Shown: positions 35,146-44,740 of the stretch, piece after piece
Numbering within the stretch: position 1 is the stretch's first letter
Layout of the letters: each line of letters starts with the position of its first letter
Source of the DNA: Paracoccaceae bacterium
Lineage (GTDB): Bacteria; Pseudomonadota; Alphaproteobacteria; Rhodobacterales; Rhodobacteraceae
NCBI GenBank assembly: GCA_022763485.1
Contig: JALEGX010000097.1
Location: 1-64,000 of the forward strand
Direction of reading: 5' to 3'
DNA length: 64,000 bases
Translations under genes and position numbers: made by a program
Notes under the pieces: model-generated
Databases searched by the model: none
What the model saw: only the letters and a program-made list of their open reading frames with translations
Told to the model about the DNA's origin: nothing

Positions 35146-35156
35146 TGTGAGGTCGC

Positions 35157-35408
35157 TCAGCCGCCTTTCAGCCGCTGCATCAGATAGATCTCCTGCTCCG
35201 GTGCCACCGGTTCGGTCAGGCTGGTGGCGTAGATCCGGCCATCGATTGCAACCGAAACCCCGGCCTCGATCGGCGCGGCAAGGCCCGGATAGGCCTGTTC
35301 CAGCGCCCGGAGCATTTCACCCGTGGTAGAGGCCTCAACCTCCACCACGTCTTTTCCATCCGTGTGGCGGCGCAGGGCCGACCACAAATGGACCTGAACC
35401 TTAGGCAT
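35157..35408 (-). CDS. MoaD/ThiS-like protein with C-terminal Gly-Gly
   Basis: This 83-residue ubiquitin-like protein ends in LMQRLKGG, the diglycine tail that is adenylated and thiocarboxylated in sulfur carriers such as MoaD. It is the last gene of the molybdenum hydroxylase operon and overlaps the large-subunit stop by 8 bp. A dedicated role in making or sulfurating the molybdenum cofactor of that enzyme is likely. A GTG two codons upstream is an alternative start. Confidence 0.85.
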   Translation of the reverse strand: MPKVQVHLWSALRRHTDGKDVVEVEASTTGEMLRALEQAYPGLAAPIEAGVSVAIDGRIYATSLTEPVAPEQEIYLMQRLKGG

Positions 35409-37683
35409 CGCCACCGGCTTCCAGTGCTTCCAGGATCTTCGGCGGCGACATCGGCAGGCTTTTCAGCCGCACGCCCGCTGCGTTCGACACCGCGTTTGCG
35501 ATGGCGGCCAGCGGCGGCACGATGCCGGTTTCCCCCACGCCACGCACACCGAAGGGGTGGCCCGGGTTGGGCACTTCGACGATGACCGCATCGATCATCG
35601 GCAGGTCCGAGGCAACCGGGATCCGGTAGTCCAGGAACACGGTGTTCTGCAGACGCCCATCTTCGCCATAGATGTACTCCTCGTTCAGCGCCCAGCCGAT
35701 GCCCTGTGCGGCGCCGCCCTGGTACTGACCTTCGACGTAGGTCGGGTGAACCGCCTTGCCGGCGTCCTGAACCACGGTGTAGCGCACGATCTTGGTGGCC
35801 CCGGTTTCCGGGTCGACCTCTGCATCCACGATATGGGTGCCGAAGGACACGCCCGCACCTTCTGGGGTGGCCTCAAAATGGCCCGAGATCGGACCGCCGG
35901 TCTGTCCCATGGTGGCGGTGATGTCGGCCAGCGGCATGGGATCGAAGTCACCGGCGTTGGGCCCCGAAGGTACCGCACAGCCGTTTTCCCATTTCACCGC
36001 ATCTTCGGGGATGCCCCATTTCGCGGCTGCGCGCTGGCACAGTTTCTCAACTGCGGCGCGGGCGGCCTTGATGGTGGCCAGACCTGATGCATAGGTCACG
36101 CGCGAGCCGTGCGAGACATCGTTGTAGCCCAGCGTCGCCGTGTCGGCGATGGTCACGCGGATGTTCTCATAAGGGATGCCCAGGACCTCTGCCGCCATCA
36201 GCGCCATCGAGGCGCGCGAGCCGCCGATATCCGGCGTGCCGACAGAAACCTGTGCGGTGCCATCTTCGGAAAGTGCAAGAGAAACAGAGGTTTCGCCGCC
36301 GTGGTTAAACCAGAATCCCGAGGCAACGCCGCGGCCCTGACCGGGTTCCAGCGGCGCCGCGTAATGCGGATGTGCCTTGGCCGCTTCCAGTGTCGCCACC
36401 ATGCCGATCTGATCGAAACGCGGCCCGTAGGAGGCCTTGCTGCCATCCCGCGCGGCGTTTTTCAGGCGCACTTCGATCGGGTCCAGCCCCATCTTGTTGC
36501 ACGCCATGTCGATCACCGATTCAACGGCGAAGGCCGCCATCGGTGCGCCCGGCGCACGATAGGCCGCCTGTTTCGGGCGGTTGGCCACCACGTCATAGCC
36601 GACCTGACGCACGTTCTTCAGGTCATAGCAGGCAAAGGCGCACATGGCAGAGAATTCCATCGGTGCACCGGGGAAGGCGCCGCCCTGCAGGCGGAAGGTG
36701 CCCTCGGCGGCGGTGATGGTGCCGTCGGTCTTGAAGCCGATCTTGATGTCCATCGACGCCGAAGAGGTCGGGCCGGTGGCGCGCAGAACTTCGGAGCGGC
36801 TCATCACCAGCTTCACCGGGCGGTTTGCCTTGCGGCTGAGTGCCAGGGCAACCGGTTCGATGAAGACGGTGGTCTTGCCGCCAAAACCGCCGCCGATTTC
36901 CGATGCGGTCACGCGCAGCTGCGAGGTCTCCAGACCCAGCAATGCGGCGCAGTATTTCTGCGCGTACCAGTGGCCCTGCGTGCAGCACCACAGCTCACCT
37001 TTGCCATCATTGCCCAGCGAGCCCAGGCACGCGTGGGGTTCGATGTAGCCCTGGTGGGTGGCTTCGGTCTTGAAGGTGTCCTCAAAGACCATGTCCGCTT
37101 CGGCGAAACCTGCTTCGACATCGCCATGGCCACTTTCGTGATAACGCACAACGTTGGCGTTGAAGCCTTCGGGCACCGATGCATCGGCGTAGCTGTCGTT
37201 GATGACCGGCGCGTCGGGGGCCATTGCGGCGTCCACGTCGGTGACATGGGGCAGCACCTCGTACTCGACCTCGATCAGCTTGACCGCGTCGCGGGCCGCC
37301 AGGGCAGAGGTCGCGGCAACAGCGGCAACCGCATGGCCGTCATAAAGCGCCTTTTCCCCGGCCATGACATTTTCCAGCACGTTGGCGAATTCGCCGGTCA
37401 GGCCGGTGGCGAAATCGGCGCGGGTGACAATCGCCTTCACCCCATCCAGAGCTTCGGCCTTGGAGGTGTCGATGCGCAGGATGCGCGCATGGGCGTGGGG
37501 CGAGCGGACAACGGCCCCGAACAACATGCCGGGGGCGTGGGCGTCGGCCCCGAATTTGGCACGGCCCGTGACCTTGTCCAGCCCGTCGGGGCGCTCGGGG
37601 CGGGTGCCCACGTAGTCAAAGGATTTGCGCTCGCCGTCCAGTTCAGCGCCACCGGATTGCGGTTTGTATTCGTCCAGAGCCAT
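35401..37683 (-). CDS. Molybdenum hydroxylase large subunit (xanthine oxidase family)
   Basis: This 760-residue molybdopterin-binding subunit belongs to the xanthine dehydrogenase/CO dehydrogenase/4-hydroxybenzoyl-CoA reductase family. Cofactor contacts are visible in EIGGGFGGKTTVFIEPVAL and the active-site loop AYRAPGAPMAAFAVES. The catalytic glutamate lies in RGVGETGIVPPLAAIA. The active-site loop is neither AYxCSFR (form I CO dehydrogenase) nor AYRGAGR (form II), so CO is not the expected substrate. An aldehyde, N-heterocycle or aromatic CoA ester is more likely. It overlaps the Fe-S subunit stop by one base (TAATG). Confidence 0.9.
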   Translation of the reverse strand: MALDEYKPQSGGAELDGERKSFDYVGTRPERPDGLDKVTGRAKFGADAHAPGMLFGAVVRSPHAHARILRIDTSKAEALDGVKAIVTRADFATGLTGEFANVLENVMAGEKALYDGHAVAAVAATSALAARDAVKLIEVEYEVLPHVTDVDAAMAPDAPVINDSYADASVPEGFNANVVRYHESGHGDVEAGFAEADMVFEDTFKTEATHQGYIEPHACLGSLGNDGKGELWCCTQGHWYAQKYCAALLGLETSQLRVTASEIGGGFGGKTTVFIEPVALALSRKANRPVKLVMSRSEVLRATGPTSSASMDIKIGFKTDGTITAAEGTFRLQGGAFPGAPMEFSAMCAFACYDLKNVRQVGYDVVANRPKQAAYRAPGAPMAAFAVESVIDMACNKMGLDPIEVRLKNAARDGSKASYGPRFDQIGMVATLEAAKAHPHYAAPLEPGQGRGVASGFWFNHGGETSVSLALSEDGTAQVSVGTPDIGGSRASMALMAAEVLGIPYENIRVTIADTATLGYNDVSHGSRVTYASGLATIKAARAAVEKLCQRAAAKWGIPEDAVKWENGCAVPSGPNAGDFDPMPLADITATMGQTGGPISGHFEATPEGAGVSFGTHIVDAEVDPETGATKIVRYTVVQDAGKAVHPTYVEGQYQGGAAQGIGWALNEEYIYGEDGRLQNTVFLDYRIPVASDLPMIDAVIVEVPNPGHPFGVRGVGETGIVPPLAAIANAVSNAAGVRLKSLPMSPPKILEALEAGGDA

Positions 37684-38165
37684 TACGACGCCTCCCGAAG
37701 GTCTGCTGCGGTGTCCATGACCGCGCGGATGATCTTGTCATAGCCGGTGCAGCGGCACAGGTTGCCGGCCAGCCAGTAACGGACCTCGGTTTCGGTCGGG
37801 TCCGGGTTCTTCTCCAGCAGCGACTTTGCCGCCACCAGCACGCCGGGGGTGCAGACCCCGCATTGCAGCGCGGCGTGTTCGATGAATTTCTGCTGCAGCG
37901 GGTGCAGGATGTCGCCATCCGACAGGCCTTCGACCGTTTCGATCTGCTTGCCTTCGGCCTCAACCCCCAGCACCAGGCACGAACAGACCAGACGGCCGTC
38001 CAGCGTCACCGAGCAGGCGCCACAGTCACCGGTGCCGCAGCCTTCTTTGGCGCCGGTCAGGTTCAGGCGATCGCGCAGCACGTCCAGCAGGGTTTCCCGC
38101 GGGTCGCACAGATATTCGACGGTGTCGCCATTCACGGTGGCGGTCACATGGGTTTTGCGGGTCAT
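37683..38165 (-). CDS. Molybdenum hydroxylase 2Fe-2S subunit
   Basis: This 160-residue electron-transfer subunit has two [2Fe-2S] sites. The plant-type site is GCGTGDCGACSVTLDG with a later cysteine at CSCLVLG. The second site is QCGVCTPGVLVAAKSLL with NLCRCTGYDKIIRAV. It passes electrons from the molybdenum centre to the FAD subunit. Its ATG overlaps the FAD-subunit stop (ATGA). Confidence 0.95.
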   Translation of the reverse strand: MTRKTHVTATVNGDTVEYLCDPRETLLDVLRDRLNLTGAKEGCGTGDCGACSVTLDGRLVCSCLVLGVEAEGKQIETVEGLSDGDILHPLQQKFIEHAALQCGVCTPGVLVAAKSLLEKNPDPTETEVRYWLAGNLCRCTGYDKIIRAVMDTAADLREAS

Positions 38166-39028
38166 TTCGATGCTCCCTTCGCGCGGTCATAGGCGATCTG
38201 GGCGGTGCGCTTGGCCAGCACACCGGCAACATGGGTGCGGAACTTGATGGTGCCGCGTTTGTCGGTGATCGGGTTGCAGGCGGCGGATGCGGCCTCGGCC
38301 AGTTTGTCCAGCGCGGCCTCATCCAGCGTGGTGCCGATGATGGCGTCAGCGCACTCCTGCACCAGCAGCACGGTCGGGGCAACGGCGCCCAGCGACACGC
38401 GCGCTTCGACAATGGTGTCGCCGTCCAGACGCAGATTCACGCCGCAGCCGACAACTGCGATGTCCATTTCGGTCCGCGGGATGAACCGCAGATAGGCGTC
38501 GCCTGCGTTTTCGCCACGCGCGGGCAGGTTGACCGCCGAAATCATCTCACCCTTGGCCAGCGAGGTGCGGCCGGGGGCGGTGGGGATGTCTTCGACCGCA
38601 ACGGTGCGGGTGCCGTCGGGGCCGGTCACGGTGACGGTTGCACCCGCAGCAACCATGGCCGGAACCGAATCCGCGGCAGGCGATGCGTTGCACAGGTTGC
38701 CGACCAGGGTGGCGCGGCCCTGAACCTGGGTAGAGCCGATCAGGTCCATGCCTTCGACAACACCGGGCCAGTCCTGGCCGAGTTGCGGGTGTTCGGACAT
38801 TTCGGCCCCGGGGGCGGCAACGCCGATGGTCCAGCTGCCATCCGCGTTCTGCGTGATGTCGCGCACACCGGGGATGTGCTTGATGTCGATCAGAGTGTCG
38901 GGGGTCACGATGTCGGCGCGCAGCTGCACCAGAACATCGGTCCCGCCGGCCAGAAACCGGGTGATGCCGCTTGCCGATGTGGCCAACGAGACCGCCTCGT
39001 CGAAACTGGCAGGGGTATGGTAATCCAT
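38162..39028 (-). CDS. Molybdenum hydroxylase FAD subunit
   Basis: This 288-residue subunit of the CoxM/HcrB type has the flavin-binding motifs FLAGGTDVLVQLRADIV and ATLVGNLCNASPAADSVPAM. It is the first gene of the four-gene operon FAD, Fe-S, large subunit, MoaD-like. Maturation genes of the XdhC/CoxDEF kind are not present here. The 128 bp upstream hold no recognisable operator. Confidence 0.92.
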   Translation of the reverse strand: MDYHTPASFDEAVSLATSASGITRFLAGGTDVLVQLRADIVTPDTLIDIKHIPGVRDITQNADGSWTIGVAAPGAEMSEHPQLGQDWPGVVEGMDLIGSTQVQGRATLVGNLCNASPAADSVPAMVAAGATVTVTGPDGTRTVAVEDIPTAPGRTSLAKGEMISAVNLPARGENAGDAYLRFIPRTEMDIAVVGCGVNLRLDGDTIVEARVSLGAVAPTVLLVQECADAIIGTTLDEAALDKLAEAASAACNPITDKRGTIKFRTHVAGVLAKRTAQIAYDRAKGASK

Positions 39029-39156
39029 GCGTAATCCTTAGCTGTCGGTTTGGATTGCTCTATTCGCTCGCAGAGAAGCTAGGGTACCTGAGCCGGGGCG
39101 TCTATCCCATGGCGACATCAATTTTCTCTTTCCGACACAGGGACAGAAGTTGTGCG

Positions 39157-40209
39157 TCAGCGATAGCCGGTCATTTCCAGATAACCGACACCCTGATGGG
39201 TACCGGTGACCTGCACCGGACCTTCCCAGTAGGCAAAGGACACATCCATCCAGCTGTCGGGGTTCAGGGGCGTCACTTCAACGGCCAGATCGCGGTCGGG
39301 CAGACGCACCTCCCACCGGGTGGGAACCTCTGTTCCGTCAACGGTTTGCACCTCCAGCGACCGGGCCTGAAAGGCACCGGGAGACAGGGCGGTGGCCTGA
39401 CCATCGGGGGTGATCCAGGTGCCGGAGGTGAAATCGCCCGCGTCATCGCGCAGACGGAAACCCATCAGCTTGGCACCGCTGTCCAATGACAGGGAAAACC
39501 AGTCCCATCCCGACTGACCCGACGAAAGCGGCTGGCTGGACCATTCGCGGTCCAACCACGCCTGACCGGTCACCGGGATGACCTGTCCCTCAAGGGTCAC
39601 GGTCCCCGACAGGGTGTAGCGCGGTTGCGAATAGTAGTAGCTGGCCTGACCTTCACGGGATTTCACCGAATAGCCCTGTGCGCCGTGCAGGATCAGCGGC
39701 CCCTCCGCTGTCAGCGTCAGGTCATAGGCAAACTCGGCATCGGTGGCGCTGAGCTTTAGCTGGTTCAGCGTCGCATTCGGCGCGGTCATGCGCCAATCGT
39801 CGATCCAGGCGGAAAATGGGGCGGTGGAGACACCTGCCTGTCCGATGCCGCCCCGCGCCAGGCGTTCAGCACTGAAATGGCGCGTCGCGCTGGTCAGCCC
39901 GGCATGGGCCATCCACAGCTGCGGGCTTCGCCAGCCCTCGGCCTCACCCGGTTGCAGGGCGGAGCGGAAGAGCGTCCATTGAATGCCGTAGGGCGTGCCG
40001 TGCTGATCCTGCAGGTTGGCGGTCAGATACCACCATTCGATGCGGAAATCGGGGTGGGGGCCGTGGTCCTGCGGGAAGCTCAGCCGATAGTCGCGCTCCG
40101 GTATGGCATAGCCATCCGCATTGGTGCCAAGCCCGGCGAAACCCTGTGCCAGCGCCTGCAATGGCAGCCAACACAGCATGGCAAGGATCCTGAGGGTTCT
40201 AGCGTTCAT
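39157..40209 (-). CDS. Secreted AttH/CrtC-like lipocalin-fold protein
   Basis: This 350-residue protein has a signal peptide cleaved near ALAQ-GF (residue 22). The body is AttH-type (related to carotenoid 1,2-hydratase): YRLSFPQDHGPHPDFRIEWWY near the N-terminus and AWLDREWSSQPL near 213. In Agrobacterium AttH is encoded with an ABC transporter; the molecular role is not settled. Its start at 40209 overlaps the permease gene by 11 bp; a TTG two codons upstream is less likely. It ends a three-gene operon with the ATPase and permease. Confidence 0.82.
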   Translation of the reverse strand: MNARTLRILAMLCWLPLQALAQGFAGLGTNADGYAIPERDYRLSFPQDHGPHPDFRIEWWYLTANLQDQHGTPYGIQWTLFRSALQPGEAEGWRSPQLWMAHAGLTSATRHFSAERLARGGIGQAGVSTAPFSAWIDDWRMTAPNATLNQLKLSATDAEFAYDLTLTAEGPLILHGAQGYSVKSREGQASYYYSQPRYTLSGTVTLEGQVIPVTGQAWLDREWSSQPLSSGQSGWDWFSLSLDSGAKLMGFRLRDDAGDFTSGTWITPDGQATALSPGAFQARSLEVQTVDGTEVPTRWEVRLPDRDLAVEVTPLNPDSWMDVSFAYWEGPVQVTGTHQGVGYLEMTGYR

Positions 40210-42613
40210 GGGCAAAGACCTTCAACAGATCGGCGGGCGGCAGGCGGCGCAACCGGCGGGCGGGGATCAGCGCAGCCAGCGCCGCTGCCAGAATGGCCAG
40301 CACGGCCAGGCGCAGCCAGTCGAGCGGGAAGAGGAACAGTGGCAGCTTCCAGCCGAAGGCTTCGACATTGATCACGCTCAGCAGAACCCAGGCCAGTGCC
40401 AGACCAAGGGGCAGTGCGATGGCCCAAGTCAGCACCGCCAGCAGGACGGAGCGCAGGATCTCCAGCCGGGCCAGCTGCGCTCGGGTGACGCCAAGCGCCC
40501 AGACCGGGGCCAGTTGCGGCTGCCGCTGCGTCCAGAGCGTCAGCAGGCTGGTCAGGATTGCAAAACCCGCCACGCCCAGCGTCAGGATGTTCAGCGCTCC
40601 GGTCACCACGAAAGTCTTGTCAAAGATCGCCAGCGATTCCCGTTTCAGGCTGACCTGATCAATCATCGCGCTGGCGGGCAGGCCAAAGCTGTCTTGCAGC
40701 CGTGATTGCAGGGCCGCGACGTCCTGGGGCGGCAGGCGCAGGCCGAATTGCCGATGCGGAATATCGGGGGCGCGCTCCAGCAGATCGGGCAGCGACACAA
40801 TGGCCTGCCCATTCGGATTTCCGTAGTCGGAATAAACACCTACGATGGGAAGCTCCCAATCCGCTTGCAGTGTCAGAATGTCCCCGGTCCACAGATCGAA
40901 CCGGCGCGCCAGCTGTTCGTTGATCAGAATGGCCCGGCCTTCGGCAATACGGTCCCAGCTGTCTGTGGTGGCCTCCAGAATGGGCCAGTTGCCGCGATAA
41001 GTGGCGTCATCGATGACGCCATAAACGCGCAGTGGCGTACCGTTGTAGCGGGTATCAAGCGAGCGGATCGGGAGGGCGCGGATACCCTCTTGGCGGAACC
41101 ACTCCTGTAGCGCGGCCCCTTCGGCATCATTGCGCGCGGTCACATAGAGCTCGGCCGAGAGGCGCTGATCCATCCAGCCCAGAAAGGTCAGGCGAAAGCT
41201 GGAGACCATGGTGCCGACGCCGATGTTTGCGGCAATGGCCAGCAGCAATGCCATCAGCGCCAGCGACAGGCCCGGCAACTGCGCGCGCATGTCGGACCAG
41301 ACCCATTCGGCCAGCGGGCCACGGGCGCTGCGCTGCAAGAGGGTCAGAAGCAGCGACAGGACCACCGGCAGAGCCAGCGCCGTGCCCAGCATGATCCCGG
41401 CCAGCAGGGCAAACCCGGCCAAGAGCCCGTCAAACAGCAGCACCGACAGCACGCCCACAACCGCCAGTCCAGCCCCACCCAGCGCCTGCCAACGGTGCCC
41501 GCTGCGGGCCCGCGCGGACCAGCTCTGGACCCCCGGTGCGGACAGCAAGGGCAGGCGGGCCACCCGCCAAAGCGCCTGACCGCCGGCCATGAAGGTGCCC
41601 GCCAGCGCCATCCCCAGCCCCGACAGGATCCAGAGCGGGCGCAATGTCAGACCGCCCTCAACCGGCGCGCCATAAAGCCCCCGCAGTGTGGCCGCCACAT
41701 CCGGCAACAGGGCACCGGCCAGAAAGAAACCAAGTATCAGGCCCAGCCCACCGGCCAGCAGCGCCAGCAGGATGAGTTCAACCAGCAAGAGCGCAATCAG
41801 GCCCCGTAGCGAAACGCCCATGGCGCGCAGCGTGCGAAACAGCCCGCGCCGCTGCTCAAACGCCAGACCGATCATGCCATGCACGATGAACAGACCCACC
41901 GCAAAGGACAGCAGGCCGAAGGCGGTGAGGTTGAGGTGAAAACTGTCGGTCAGTCGCTGCGCGCTGGTCTTTTCCGACGGGGCCTGGCGGATCAGCTCGG
42001 GCGCCAGGGTGGACAATGGGGGCAGCCCGGGCGACTGCTCGCGCAGGACCAGCAGGCGGGACAGCGCGCCTGAGCGGTTCAGCAGCTCTTCGGCCAGCGC
42101 GATGTCGGTGATCACCCGATCCGGCGGCAGGTCCGGCGCTTCCAGCACCGGCGGCAGGTCGGGCAGGGTGCGCAGGTATCTGGCCAATCCCGGTGCCGCG
42201 ATCAGCCGACCGGGCGGTTGCAGCAGCGCAAGGGGGTCCATCTCATCGCTGTTTGCAAGCTGGGCCAGCGCGGGGATCGGGGGATGGGACAGCAGGTCAA
42301 TGCCCTGCAAGGTGACCGAACGGTCCGGCAGTCGCCAGCGCCCCTCCAGTACCGGGGCCAGTTGCCAGCCCGCGCGCCGCAGCGCAACATATCGGGACAG
42401 AGCAATGCCGTCGCCGGCGCGGGGCACAAGGATATCGATCTGCGCCGCGCCCAGCTGTTGCGCCGCCTGATCATAGGAGCGGCGTGCCTCGCCATTGATC
42501 GCCTGTACCGCTGACCAGAGCGCCGTGGCCATCGCCAGCCCCAGCACCAGCAACAGCAATTGGCCCGGATGGCGTCGCCAATGCGACAGCAGGGCCTGGC
42601 CCGTGGCGCGCAT
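40199..42613 (-). CDS. FtsX-type ABC transporter permease (fused AttFG type)
   Basis: This 804-residue permease has two FtsX-like halves with large extracytoplasmic domains. One helix near the N-terminus (PGQLLLLVLGLAMATAL) is followed by clusters of helices around 245-350, 380-475 and 680-800. Such transporters move lipoproteins or act mechanically on periplasmic partners instead of importing solutes. The start codon shares one base with the ATPase stop (TGATG). Together with the secreted AttH-like protein the system probably acts on the envelope. Confidence 0.87.
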   Translation of the reverse strand: MRATGQALLSHWRRHPGQLLLLVLGLAMATALWSAVQAINGEARRSYDQAAQQLGAAQIDILVPRAGDGIALSRYVALRRAGWQLAPVLEGRWRLPDRSVTLQGIDLLSHPPIPALAQLANSDEMDPLALLQPPGRLIAAPGLARYLRTLPDLPPVLEAPDLPPDRVITDIALAEELLNRSGALSRLLVLREQSPGLPPLSTLAPELIRQAPSEKTSAQRLTDSFHLNLTAFGLLSFAVGLFIVHGMIGLAFEQRRGLFRTLRAMGVSLRGLIALLLVELILLALLAGGLGLILGFFLAGALLPDVAATLRGLYGAPVEGGLTLRPLWILSGLGMALAGTFMAGGQALWRVARLPLLSAPGVQSWSARARSGHRWQALGGAGLAVVGVLSVLLFDGLLAGFALLAGIMLGTALALPVVLSLLLTLLQRSARGPLAEWVWSDMRAQLPGLSLALMALLLAIAANIGVGTMVSSFRLTFLGWMDQRLSAELYVTARNDAEGAALQEWFRQEGIRALPIRSLDTRYNGTPLRVYGVIDDATYRGNWPILEATTDSWDRIAEGRAILINEQLARRFDLWTGDILTLQADWELPIVGVYSDYGNPNGQAIVSLPDLLERAPDIPHRQFGLRLPPQDVAALQSRLQDSFGLPASAMIDQVSLKRESLAIFDKTFVVTGALNILTLGVAGFAILTSLLTLWTQRQPQLAPVWALGVTRAQLARLEILRSVLLAVLTWAIALPLGLALAWVLLSVINVEAFGWKLPLFLFPLDWLRLAVLAILAAALAALIPARRLRRLPPADLLKVFAHER

Positions 42614-43269
42614 CACTGGAGCGTCCCGCCCCGAAGATGCAGCCGCCGGTGCAGCCGTCCGGCAATCTGTTCGGAATGGGTGACCAGAAACAGCGCGGTG
42701 CCGCTGTCGGCCACCAGATCCAGCATCAGCGACATCACCGCCTCGCTTGCCGCTTCGTCCAGGTTTCCTGTCGGCTCATCAGCCAGCAAAAGGCGCGGTC
42801 GGGGTGCCAGCGCGCGGGCGATGGCAACCCTCTGCTGCTGCCCCCCTGACAGCTGTTCGGGATACCGGTCCAGCAGATCCCGCAGGCCAAGCCGATCCGT
42901 CAACGCCTCGGTCCAGTTTGTATCGTGCTGCGCGCTCAGCCGGGCATGAAAGCTGATGTTCTGGGCCACGGTCAGGGAGGCCACAAGGTTGAACTGCTGG
43001 AACACCACGGCAATCTGCCCCCGGCGCAGCCGCGCCCGCCCGGCATCCCCAAGGTCGGAATAGGGCTGGTCGTCCAACAGGATTTCCCCCCGGTCGAAAT
43101 GATCCAGCGCCCCGGCCAGATGCAACAGCGTGCTTTTGCCTGAGCCGCTTTCACCGGTCAGCGCAAGCGTTTCGCCCGCGCCCAGCTCCATCGACACATC
43201 ACGCAGCACCGCCCGCTCCGGCGGCTGGCCGGGATAGGCTTTGGTCACATTTCGGATGGACAGCAGCAC
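42613..43269 (-). CDS. ABC transporter ATPase, LolD/MacB type
   Basis: This 218-residue ATPase has Walker A GESGSGKST at about 36-44, the signature LSGGQQQRVAIARAL, and Walker B LLLADEPTGNLDE. It resembles LolD, FtsE and MacB ATPases that partner FtsX-type permeases. It is the first gene of the Att-like operon. Confidence 0.93.
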   Translation of the reverse strand: MLLSIRNVTKAYPGQPPERAVLRDVSMELGAGETLALTGESGSGKSTLLHLAGALDHFDRGEILLDDQPYSDLGDAGRARLRRGQIAVVFQQFNLVASLTVAQNISFHARLSAQHDTNWTEALTDRLGLRDLLDRYPEQLSGGQQQRVAIARALAPRPRLLLADEPTGNLDEAASEAVMSLMLDLVADSGTALFLVTHSEQIAGRLHRRLHLRGGTLQ

Positions 43270-43422
43270 GGGCGCGACTCCCTGACTGATTTCGCCGGTT
43301 TCCTTGCCTTATCAATAGGTCCGCACCCCGGCTTGTCCAGAGCGGACCCTGCGGATGTCTTGCCCGGACGCGCCCGGGTGGCTAGGTAAAGGACACGATG
43401 AGGTGAACAGGGGAACAGACGC

Positions 43423-43863
43423 ATGGCGCTTTGGCATCAGCTTGCTTGGGGCAGCCTGTTCCTGATTATCTGCGTCTTCGTGGAAACCGGGATGCTGCTG
43501 TGGTGTTCCAAGCTGATCTTCAATCACGCCAGACGCCGGGGGCCGAACGTGCGCCATCGCGACAGGATGGCGATTCTCCTCATTTCCATGCTGGGCGTGG
43601 TTGCGGCCCATACGGTTCAGGTGTGGATCTGGGCCGGGGTGTTCCTGCTGGCCGATGTTCTGCCGGATCTGAATACGGCCGTCTATTTCGCACTGGTCAC
43701 CTATACGACCCTTGGCTACGGCGATGTCCTGCTGGGGCCGGGGCTGCGGATCTTTGCCAGCTTCGCCGCGGTGGCCGGGATGCTGGGGTTTGGCATTTCC
43801 ACGGCCTTCGTGGTGGCGGTCATGGGGCGCATGTTCACGGGCAATGGTGAGGATCACGGGTGA
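43423..43863 (+). CDS. K+ channel-like membrane protein
   Basis: This 146-residue protein has three or four hydrophobic segments. A pore loop contains the potassium selectivity filter TTLGYGD near residue 97, followed by a last helix (AAVAGMLGFGISTAFVVAVM). No cytoplasmic RCK or cyclic-nucleotide domain is attached. A tetrameric small channel is inferred. The stop overlaps the GTG start of the BrkB-like gene, so the two membrane proteins are cotranslated. Confidence 0.78.
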   Translation: MALWHQLAWGSLFLIICVFVETGMLLWCSKLIFNHARRRGPNVRHRDRMAILLISMLGVVAAHTVQVWIWAGVFLLADVLPDLNTAVYFALVTYTTLGYGDVLLGPGLRIFASFAAVAGMLGFGISTAFVVAVMGRMFTGNGEDHG

Positions 43864-44714
43864 CATCACAGTATTTGACCGCCGCCTTGGATGCGCTGAA
43901 ACGCTTCAACTCGAAAAACGGCTGGGTGCTCAGCAGCCATGTCGCCATGTCGATGATGCTGGCGCTATTTCCCTTTGTTCTCTTTACCGTGGCGCTCTCG
44001 GGCGCGCTGGCGGGCTATCTGCCGCTGCCGCAGGACGCCAAGTTGGAGGACATGGTGAACCTGGTCTTCGGCTCCTGGCCTGAGGCGATCGCCAAGCCGA
44101 TTGTCGACGAACTCTTTGCGGTGCTTGAGATCTCCGACAGTCGCCTGATGACTCTGGGCGGCTTGCTGACGCTCTATTTCGCCTCCAACGGCGTGGACGC
44201 CGTGCGGGTGGCGATGACACAGGCCTACCGCGATACCGATCCGCGCCCGTTCTGGCAGACCCGGATCCTGTGCATGGGATTTGTCTTGTTGGGCGGGGCC
44301 GGGATCATGGCGGTGGCAATCCTTGAGGTGGCGCTGCCGCTCTATGCCGCGTTTCTTCAGATCGTTGTGCCCGATCAGGTGGAAAAGGTCGTGGGGGATG
44401 TGCGCATCGCCCGGTTTCTGGTGGTGCTGATGCCGTTCCTGGCGGTGCTGGCGTGCCATCGCTGGCTGCCCGGACACCGGCACGGGCTGGGGCAGATCCT
44501 GCCGGGCGTGCTGCTGACCTTTGCGCTCTGGGCCATCGCAGGCTGGGGCTTTGCCTATTACGTGGGACGTTTTGCCAGCTATTCGGCAACCTATGCCGGG
44601 CTGGCCGGTGCGATGGCGGCGCTGATTTTCCTGTATCTGAATTCCGCGATCCTGATCCTTGGGGCGGAATTCAACGGCGCGCTGCTGGCGCGGCGCGCAA
44701 TGCCCAGTAAATGA
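43860..44714 (+). CDS. YihY/BrkB-family membrane protein
   Basis: This 284-residue inner-membrane protein has six predicted helices and the family signatures LPLPQDAKLEDMVNLV, SNGVDAVRVAMTQAYRD and a C-terminal YLNSAILILGAEFNG. Members are often called ribonuclease BN in old annotation, which is incorrect for this family. The function is unresolved. It starts with GTG within the preceding stop codon. An AT-rich inverted repeat lies after it at 44741-44755. Confidence 0.87.
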   Translation: MTSQYLTAALDALKRFNSKNGWVLSSHVAMSMMLALFPFVLFTVALSGALAGYLPLPQDAKLEDMVNLVFGSWPEAIAKPIVDELFAVLEISDSRLMTLGGLLTLYFASNGVDAVRVAMTQAYRDTDPRPFWQTRILCMGFVLLGGAGIMAVAILEVALPLYAAFLQIVVPDQVEKVVGDVRIARFLVVLMPFLAVLACHRWLPGHRHGLGQILPGVLLTFALWAIAGWGFAYYVGRFASYSATYAGLAGAMAALIFLYLNSAILILGAEFNGALLARRAMPSK

Positions 44715-44740
44715 ACAAGGTCACACAGGGGTTTAAATTT

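Noticed and set aside
35401-37683. Carbon monoxide dehydrogenase (coxL) assignment
   Set aside because: The active-site loop lacks both the AYxCSFR and the AYRGAGR signatures.
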